Shown here: in pieces, positions 7,854-11,939 of the stretch
Layout of the letters: each line of letters opens with the position of its first letter
Numbering within the stretch: position 1 is the stretch's first letter
Assembly: GCA_919902965.1 (NCBI GenBank)
Contig: CAKKSJ010000348.1
Coordinates: 1 to 11,939 of the forward strand
DNA length: 11,939 bases
Reading direction: 5' to 3'
Source: Burkholderiales bacterium
GTDB taxonomy: Bacteria; Pseudomonadota; Gammaproteobacteria; Burkholderiales; SG8-39
Translations under genes and position numbers: made by a program
Notes under the pieces: model-generated
Databases searched by the model: none
Told to the model about the DNA's origin: nothing
What the model saw: only the letters and a program-made list of their open reading frames with translations

Positions 7854-7914
7854 TTAATAGCGAAATCATTGACCTCAGTCAAGGTGCGCAAGCGGCAGGG
7901 TTTCTTAGTATAGT
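7854..7914. promoter_or_regulatory. Divergent promoter pair sharing one palindromic FNR-type box
   Basis: TTGAC-CTCA-GTCAA at 7869-7882 is a perfect 5-bp palindrome of the FNR-family type. Rightwards, TAGTAT at 7906-7911 ends 29 bp after the box, giving class II spacing for frc. Leftwards, the box itself contains the -35 TTGACT (7882-7877), exactly 17 bp from TATTAA (7859-7854), for the regulator gene. A protein bound here would be placed to activate frc and to block its own gene. All elements are read by eye. Confidence 0.6.
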
Positions 7915-8031
7915 CGCTGCCGTGAACCGCCGAAGGTAAATGCGTGATTGGGATGCAATTAAGCTATCGCCGGAGCGGAGCATGGAAACAAGATCGCGCA
8001 AGCGCAAATGTATACAGAAGGGGTAACCAGT

Positions 8032-9303
8032 ATGGAAGCACTCAAGGGAGTTCGTATTCTAGACATGACCCACGTGCAGGCGGGGCCGACTTGCTCGCAA
8101 TTGCTCGCGTGGATGGGCGCGGACGTGATCAAGTTCGAAAATCCGCAGGGCGATGCCACACGCGGCCAGTTGCGCGACGTGCCCAACGCCGACAGCCTGT
8201 ATTTCACCATGCTCAACTGCAACAAGCGGTCGATCACCGTGAATATGAAATCGGCAGAAGGCAAGGAGGTATTCGTCGACCTGCTGAAAAAGTGCGACAT
8301 CATCATGGAGAACTTCGGGCCGGGCGTGCTCGACCGCTTCGGTTTTAGCTGGGAGAAGATCCACGAGATCAATCCGCGCATTGTAATGGGCTCGATCAAG
8401 GGTTTCGGTTCCTCCGGACCCTACGCGGATTTCAAGGCTTACGAGAACGTGGCTCAAGCCATGGGTGGCGCGATGAGCACCACTGGCATTCCGGACGGGC
8501 CTCCTTTTGTCACTGGCGCGCAGATCGGCGACTCGGGAACGGGCCTGCACCTTGGGATAGGTTTGCTTGCCGCCTTGCGCCAGGCGGAGAAGACAGGTCA
8601 GGGGCAGTATGTCGAGGTAGCAATGATGGACGGCGTGATGAACTTGTGCCGGGTAAAGTTTCGCGACCACCAGCGGCTGTCGCGGGGGGAATTGACGGAG
8701 TATTCGGTGCCTACCTACAAGGGCATGGGCGAGGTGCCGCGCGCCGGCAACGACTCCGGCGGCGGCCAGCTCGGCAATGCGATCCACTGCAAGCCGCACG
8801 GCGCGAACGACTGGCTCTACGTCGTCGTCCAGGAAGCGGTCTGGGGAGCGCTCGCGAAATGCATAGGTCCGGAGCTCGACATGCCCGATCTCGCGACCGA
8901 CCCGCACTTCGCCACGATCGGCGAACGGCGCAAGAACCAGCAGCTCATGTGGACGCTGATCAACAAATACGCGGAGAAGCATACCAAGCGCGAATTCATG
9001 GCAATCCTGAATCCGCTCGACGTGCCCTGCGGCCCCATCATGTCGACCGAGGATCTGGCCAACGACGAGCATATTCGCGGCCGCGAAATGTGGGTCGAAC
9101 TCGACCACCCCCAGCGCGGCAAGTGGTGGAATGTTGGTATGCCGATCAAGCTGTCCGCTTCACCGGCAAAAATCGAGCGTTCGCCGCTGCTCGGCGAACA
9201 CACCGAGGAAGTGCTCAAGCAGGTATTGGGTTACGACGAGACGAAGTTCTCGGCGCTCAAGACGGCTGGCGCTTTCAGTGCGCCGCCGAAGAAAAAGGCC
9301 TGA
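8032..9303 (+). CDS. frc: Formyl-CoA:oxalate CoA-transferase (class III CoA-transferase)
   Basis: Moves CoA from formyl-CoA to oxalate, giving oxalyl-CoA and formate; cytoplasmic, acting as interlocked dimers. The 423-residue length is close to Oxalobacter Frc (428). Family landmarks are THVQAGPTCSQ with Q16 (Frc Gln17), RDVPNADSLYFTMLNCNKRS, ENFGPGVLDR, TGAQIGDSGTGLHLG with the catalytic aspartate D167 (Frc Asp169), and LLGEHTEEVL near the end. Two differences from Oxalobacter Frc are visible: Q46 where that enzyme has Trp48, and the mobile glycine loop reads SGGGQ (242-246) instead of GGGGQ. The start at 8032 has AGAAGGGG at 8016-8023; the earlier ATG at 8008 has no ribosome site. Oxalyl-CoA decarboxylase does not follow; a folate-linked formyl gene does. 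Other short-chain acyl acceptors cannot be excluded. Confidence 0.92.
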   Translation: MEALKGVRILDMTHVQAGPTCSQLLAWMGADVIKFENPQGDATRGQLRDVPNADSLYFTMLNCNKRSITVNMKSAEGKEVFVDLLKKCDIIMENFGPGVLDRFGFSWEKIHEINPRIVMGSIKGFGSSGPYADFKAYENVAQAMGGAMSTTGIPDGPPFVTGAQIGDSGTGLHLGIGLLAALRQAEKTGQGQYVEVAMMDGVMNLCRVKFRDHQRLSRGELTEYSVPTYKGMGEVPRAGNDSGGGQLGNAIHCKPHGANDWLYVVVQEAVWGALAKCIGPELDMPDLATDPHFATIGERRKNQQLMWTLINKYAEKHTKREFMAILNPLDVPCGPIMSTEDLANDEHIRGREMWVELDHPQRGKWWNVGMPIKLSASPAKIERSPLLGEHTEEVLKQVLGYDETKFSALKTAGAFSAPPKKKA

Positions 9304-9365
9304 AGCCGGCCGCGGTGTACTGAAACTGCTCAGCCTCAAAAAGCAGCTTCAAAAAGGACGACATC

Positions 9366-9398
9366 CTGCATATTGCAATCAACGGTCAGCAGGACTTT
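9366..9398 (+). pseudogene. Ghost of the first 11 codons of the downstream formyltransferase-like gene
   Basis: Read in frame from 9366 this gives LHIAINGQQDF, against MKIAIIGQQDF at the real start (9572). Seven of the last nine codons differ in the DNA, but only one of those changes the amino acid (N for I). The differences are therefore mostly synonymous, as between homologous coding sequences rather than decaying DNA. An A/G-rich stretch (AAAAAGGAC, 9351-9359) stands where a Shine-Dalgarno sequence would be, but the ATG is now CTG. The homology stops exactly after the phenylalanine codon, where the 103-bp repeat begins. Confidence 0.7.
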
Positions 9399-9468
9399 AG
9401 TTCCGACATAACATTCGCCTGCGCGAATGTGAGTCTCCACTGAAATCTTGCTGCAAAGGAAGAACGAC

Positions 9469-9546
9469 ATGAAAATCGCTATTATTGGGCAGCAAGATTT
9501 TAGTTCCGACATAACATTCGCCTGCGCGAATGTGAGTCTCCACTGA
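9469..9546 (+). CDS. 25-codon leader ORF sharing ribosome site and N-terminus with the next gene
   Basis: This is the first-copy start of the tandem repeat. It has the same Shine-Dalgarno sequence and the same first 11 residues (MKIAIIGQQDF) as the true gene, then 14 unrelated residues and a TGA at 9544-9546. It ends 25 nt before the real ATG. With an identical ribosome site it should be translated as well as the real gene and may couple to it or compete with it. A functional peptide is not implied. Confidence 0.4.
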   Translation: MKIAIIGQQDFSSDITFACANVSLH

Positions 9547-9557
9547 AATCTTGCTGC
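9489..9557. repeat. 69-bp imperfect palindrome in the leader
   Basis: The outer arms 9489-9503 and 9543-9557 are complementary at 14 of 15 positions (GCAGCAAGATTT with AAATCTTGCTGC is perfect). The inner arms ACATTCGC (9514-9521) and GCGAATGT (9526-9533) are perfect around the loop CTGC. The same layout occurs one unit upstream at about 9386-9454, where the left arm is the diverged ghost sequence and still pairs with few mismatches. Confidence 0.85.
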
Positions 9558-9606
9558 AAAGGAAGAACGACATGAAAATCGCTATTATTGGGCAGCAAGA
9601 TTTTGG
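9543..9606 (+). promoter_or_regulatory. Potential start-sequestering hairpin: leader pairs with codons 7-11
   Basis: AAATCTTGCTGC (9546-9557) is perfectly complementary to GCAGCAAGATTT (9592-9603) inside the coding region. The pairing can extend by one G-C and two G-U pairs to 9543 and 9606. The 34-nt loop holds the Shine-Dalgarno sequence (9558-9565) and the ATG (9572). The same leader segment can instead pair with the upstream copy at 9489-9500, so the two folds exclude each other. Pairing is visible; regulation is inferred. Confidence 0.4.
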
Positions 9607-10492
9607 CAAAGCGGTGCTGGAAGCTTTTCTTGCACGGGGTGACGAAGTCGCCGCCGTGTTCTGCGCGCCGGAGAAAGAAGGGGCGCGTCCCGACGCGCTG
9701 CGCGCGGCGGCCGAGGAAAAAGGGCTCAGAGTCTACCAGTTCAAGTCTCTGCGCGCACCGGAAGCGGCGCAGGCGCTGGTCGCCGCCAAGGCGGACATCG
9801 GCATCATGGCCTTCGTGCTGCAGTTTGCGCCGCAGGAATTCGTCGGCATACCCGCGCACGGGACCATCCAGTACCATCCGTCCCTGCTGCCGAAGTTCCG
9901 CGGCCCCTCGTCGATTAACTGGCCTTTGATCAAGGGCGAAACCGAAACCGGTCTCACCATTTTTCGCCCGTCCGACGGCCTGGACGAAGGCGCCGTGATC
10001 CTGCAGAAAAGAACGCCGGTGAGCGCCGACGATACGCTGGGCACGGTCTATTTTGATCGGCTGTTCCCCTTGGGTGTGGCAGCCCTGCTGGAAGCGGCCG
10101 ACCTGGTCGTTGCGGGCAAGCACAAGGAATCGATACAGGACGAATCCCAGGCAAGCTACGAGGGCTGGTGCCGCGAAGCCGAGGCTCGGATCAATTGGGC
10201 CAGCCACGTCGACTATATCCATAACCTGATCCGCGGCTGTGACCCGGCACCGGGTGCTTGGACTACCTGCGCAGGCGAAAAGCTGCAGTTGTTCGGCTCG
10301 AAGAAGCACCTCGTGCGTAGCTTCGGTGCAGTCAGAGGCAAGCTGGGCGAAGTTATCGCGGTTAACGAAACCAGCATGTCCATTACCGCGCAGGGCGGGC
10401 AGATCGAGGTAGCCAAGGGCAAACTGGGCAGCGGCAAGAAGGTTTCACCGGTCGAACTGGGAATCGCCGCAGGTACGATACTCGGCAATTGA
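9572..10492 (+). CDS. 10-formyl-THF hydrolase/formyltransferase, like the N-terminal domain of formyl-THF dehydrogenase
   Basis: A 306-residue protein with a formyltransferase fold (about 1-180) and an Fmt C-terminal-like domain (about 205-300). It resembles the N-terminal hydrolase domain of ALDH1L (10-formyl-THF dehydrogenase) more than Met-tRNA formyltransferase: MKIAIIGQQDFGKAV, YHPSLLPKFRGPSSINWPLI, DGLDEGAVILQK, then INWASHVDYIHNLIRGCDPAPGAWT. H102 and D138 align with ALDH1L1 His106 and Asp142. The asparagine two residues before the histidine in Fmt and PurN is Q100 here; ALDH1L has Ile. No acyl-carrier or aldehyde dehydrogenase domain follows, so it probably hydrolyses or transfers the formyl group of 10-formyl-THF. 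Lying behind frc suggests a role in balancing formyl-CoA, formate and formyl-folate. The ATG at 9572 has AAAGGAAG upstream; the longer TTG frame from 9551 is not preferred. The start lies inside the 103-bp repeat. Confidence 0.85.
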   Translation: MKIAIIGQQDFGKAVLEAFLARGDEVAAVFCAPEKEGARPDALRAAAEEKGLRVYQFKSLRAPEAAQALVAAKADIGIMAFVLQFAPQEFVGIPAHGTIQYHPSLLPKFRGPSSINWPLIKGETETGLTIFRPSDGLDEGAVILQKRTPVSADDTLGTVYFDRLFPLGVAALLEAADLVVAGKHKESIQDESQASYEGWCREAEARINWASHVDYIHNLIRGCDPAPGAWTTCAGEKLQLFGSKKHLVRSFGAVRGKLGEVIAVNETSMSITAQGGQIEVAKGKLGSGKKVSPVELGIAAGTILGN

Positions 10493-10565
10493 GCCGGCGC
10501 GCATTTTCATTCTGCGCTCACGGGGTGGCGAGCGCGAACCTGAGATGACGCGCAATTCCATCGGG

Positions 10566-10595
10566 AAAACCCCTGTCGATAGGCAGGGGTTTTTT
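10566..10595 (+). terminator. Rho-independent terminator
   Basis: A 10-bp stem AAAACCCCTG/CAGGGGTTTT (10566-10575 with 10584-10593), 8-nt loop TCGATAGG, with a run of six T at 10590-10595. It ends the frc-formyltransferase unit 74 bp after the stop codon. The A-run on the left makes it potentially bidirectional, but no convergent gene is present. Confidence 0.92.
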
Positions 10596-11052
10596 GCTTA
10601 TTGCTTTCCGGATTCGTTCGCCTGGCCAGTCGCGGGGATTTTTCAGCCCGCCATCTCCGCGGGGATTCAGAAAAAAACATTTGACTAATCTAATATTTAA
10701 CTGCAAGAATGAGTATTATCGCTCTGTTTATAAATGAGACTTGCCTTTGCATGCCGCGATCGAGGCGGCGACGGCAAACACAGGGCGTGAACGAGGCGTC
10801 GAGGCGTCGCGTGGCAATGCGGCAGGGCGCTCTTCAATTCGAGGCGCGCCTGGCTGTTTTTGACTCCGCGGAAATAGCACAAGCGACTAGGCTAATGTCG
10901 TAAAATGCCTTCGCTATCCGGCAGATAGCGGGTTATCGGCGTAAGAAAATCAGCGGCGCAGGGGGCCGGGTATGACAATAGCGGAATTTTGGAAAATCGA
11001 TGGTTTTCTCGACGTGGCTGACATCGATACAGGTGTCTAGGAAGCGCGTGGA
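10596..11052. other. Gene-free gap with weak signals
   Basis: No gene could be supported in this 457-bp stretch. An AT-rich patch at 10681-10720 holds TTGACT (10681-10686) and AAGAAT (10705-10710), a possible promoter with an 18-bp spacer, and 10701-10719 has a partial (11/19 by eye) likeness to a Fur box. A 64-codon frame at 10709-10903 starts there but is arginine-rich, has no ribosome site and matches nothing known to the reader. CGCTATC-CGGCA-GATAGCG (10912-10930) is a 7-bp hairpin about 120 bp before the phosphatase gene. TAAAAT at 10901-10906 may be its -10. Confidence 0.45.
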
Positions 11053-11877
11053 ATGGATCTGAGTCTAGCCCTCGAGATCGCGAGCCATACCGACCCCGGC
11101 ATGGTGCGTTCGAACAACGAGGATTCAATCGCCTCGGTACCGGAACAAGGCTTGGTGGTGCTTGCCGACGGCATGGGGGGCTACAATGCCGGTGAAGTGG
11201 CGAGCGGGATGGCCACGACGGTGCTTACCACCGAATTGCGGCAGCAACTCGAGGCGCACTCGCCTTACGAGGTCGACCCGCAAAGCGGGCAGAAGGCTGC
11301 GCAGAAAATGCTGCAACAGCAGATTGCCAAGGCCAATGCTTCGATTTACCAGGCCGCGCAGACCCAGCCGCAGTATGCCGGCATGGGTACGACGCTGGTG
11401 GTGGCGCTGTTCTATGACAATAAGATGATGGTGGCGCATATCGGGGATTCACGGCTGTACCGGATGCGCGGCGAAGAATTCAGTCAAGTGAGCAAGGACC
11501 ATTCGCTGCTGCAGGAGCAGATCGATGCCGGCATGCTGACCAAGGAGCAGGCGAAGGGTTCATCGAACAAGAATCTGGTCACGCGAGCAATGGGCATCGA
11601 TCCGGCGGTGGAAGCGGAGATTCACGAATACGACACCCAGCCGGGTGACATCTATTTGCTGTGCTCGGACGGATTGTCCGATATGGTGAACGACGAGGAT
11701 ATCGGCATGACGCTGCAGGCGCTGGGCGCCAACCTGAATCTGGCGGTGCAGCAGCTGGTCCAGATGGCCAACGACAATGGCGGGCGCGACAACGTGTCGG
11801 TGATACTGATCAAGGTTTTGCGTGAATACCCGGCCGGACAGGGCTTGGCTAAGAAACTTTTCGGATGGTTTAGATAG
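11053..11877 (+). CDS. PP2C-type protein serine/threonine phosphatase (Stp/PrpC family)
   Basis: A 274-residue cytoplasmic phosphatase that removes phosphate from Ser/Thr in a two-metal centre. All family motifs are present in order: SHTDPGMVRSNNEDS (11-25), VVLADGMGGYNAGEVAS with metal ligand D39 (35-51), MGTTLVVAL (111-119), HIGDSRLYR (129-137), LVTRAMGID (175-183), LLCSDGLSDMV with D206 (202-212), and GGRDNVSVILI with D246 (243-253). A short basic and aromatic tail (KKLFGWFR) follows. The ATG at 11053 has AGGAAG at 11039-11044. The next gene starts 15 nt after the stop and looks like an FHA (phosphothreonine-binding) protein, so the two likely form a signalling unit with a Ser/Thr kinase elsewhere. 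It seems unrelated to the formate block, from which a terminator separates it. Confidence 0.96.
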   Translation: MDLSLALEIASHTDPGMVRSNNEDSIASVPEQGLVVLADGMGGYNAGEVASGMATTVLTTELRQQLEAHSPYEVDPQSGQKAAQKMLQQQIAKANASIYQAAQTQPQYAGMGTTLVVALFYDNKMMVAHIGDSRLYRMRGEEFSQVSKDHSLLQEQIDAGMLTKEQAKGSSNKNLVTRAMGIDPAVEAEIHEYDTQPGDIYLLCSDGLSDMVNDEDIGMTLQALGANLNLAVQQLVQMANDNGGRDNVSVILIKVLREYPAGQGLAKKLFGWFR

Positions 11878-11892
11878 CACGAGGAAAACGCT

Positions 11893-11939
11893 ATGGCGAA
11901 GCTGATACTCAGTATGGACGGTCTGGTGCTCAAGGAAAT
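11893..11939 (+). CDS. Start of a probable FHA-domain protein (3' end outside window)
   Basis: Only 15 codons are visible: MAKLILSMDGLVLKE. A GAGGAAA ribosome site (11880-11886) precedes the ATG, 15 nt after the phosphatase stop. This N-terminus resembles the first strand of betaproteobacterial FHA proteins, and FHA genes commonly sit beside PP2C phosphatases. The domain itself lies beyond the window, so the identification rests on the start and the context. Confidence 0.55.
   Translation, partial: MAKLILSMDGLVLKE

Larger units (their letters stand above)
9399..9604 (+). repeat. Perfect tandem duplication, 2 x 103 bp
   Basis: 9399-9501 and 9502-9604 are identical at every base. Each unit contains a hairpin leader, the ribosome site AAAGGAAG, ATG and codons 1-11 of the downstream gene, and ends after the same TTT codon. 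The first unit therefore makes a dead-end start, and the second is the functional one. An unchanged 103-bp duplication is either recent or actively homogenised, or an assembly artefact, since the unit is close to a short-read length. Confidence 0.92.

Noticed and set aside
8008..8031. Upstream ATG as the frc start
   Set aside because: It has no ribosome site, while the ATG at 8032 has AGAAGGGG at good spacing and gives the usual family N-terminus.
9399..9604. CRISPR or satellite array
   Set aside because: There are only two directly adjoining units and no spacers. The repeat contains the ribosome site and start of the following gene.
10701..10719. Fur box
   Set aside because: Only about 11 of 19 positions match the consensus, and no iron-related gene follows. 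It is noted in the gap description only.
10709..10903. Small 64-codon gene
   Set aside because: No ribosome site, arginine-rich composition typical of chance frames in GC-rich DNA, and no recognisable domain. It cannot be excluded, but it is not supported.

Overview
The window looks like a high-GC betaproteobacterial chromosome. The grounds are a tripartite tricarboxylate transporter with a Bug-type binding protein, a PP2C phosphatase followed by an FHA gene, and overall codon use. The genus cannot be named from sequence alone. The core theme is formate, formyl and probably oxalate metabolism.

Layout. 3-878 is the C-terminal part of a molybdopterin formate dehydrogenase alpha subunit (formate to CO2). 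879-1251 is a gene-free gap almost tiled with stem-loops, ending in a promoter. 1252-2922 is formate-tetrahydrofolate ligase, fhs (formate to 10-formyl-THF). 3089-3823 is a TerC-family membrane protein. 4029-7181 is a complete tctC-tctB-tctA carboxylate importer. 7219-7824 (minus) is a Crp/Fnr-family regulator, divergent from frc (8032-9303, formyl-CoA:oxalate CoA-transferase). 9366-9604 is an unusual repeat and remnant zone. It leads into 9572-10492, a stand-alone 10-formyl-THF hydrolase/formyltransferase like the N-terminal domain of formyl-THF dehydrogenase. A strong terminator (10566-10595) closes the block. After a roughly 460-bp gap come a PP2C phosphatase (11053-11877) and the first codons of an FHA protein (11893 to the window end).

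How the genes fit together. The transporter could bring in oxalate or another carboxylate. Frc would activate oxalate with CoA taken from formyl-CoA and release formate. Formate is then oxidised by the dehydrogenase or captured by Fhs, and the 10-formyl-THF hydrolase-like protein adjusts the C1-folate pool. Oxalyl-CoA decarboxylase, the usual partner of Frc, is not in the window. Three TTGAY-N4-RTCAA boxes lie 28-30 bp upstream of recognisable -10 elements before fhs, tctC and frc. The regulator encoded here carries the E-x-x-S-R recognition-helix motif that reads such half-sites in FNR. This suggests a compact local regulon.

The most unusual structure is at 9366-9604. It holds a perfect 103-bp tandem duplication containing leader, Shine-Dalgarno sequence, start codon and first 11 codons of the formyltransferase-like gene. 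It is preceded by a diverged but mostly synonymous ghost of the same 11 codons. The leader also contains a segment complementary to codons 7-11, which allows alternative RNA or DNA hairpins around the start codon.
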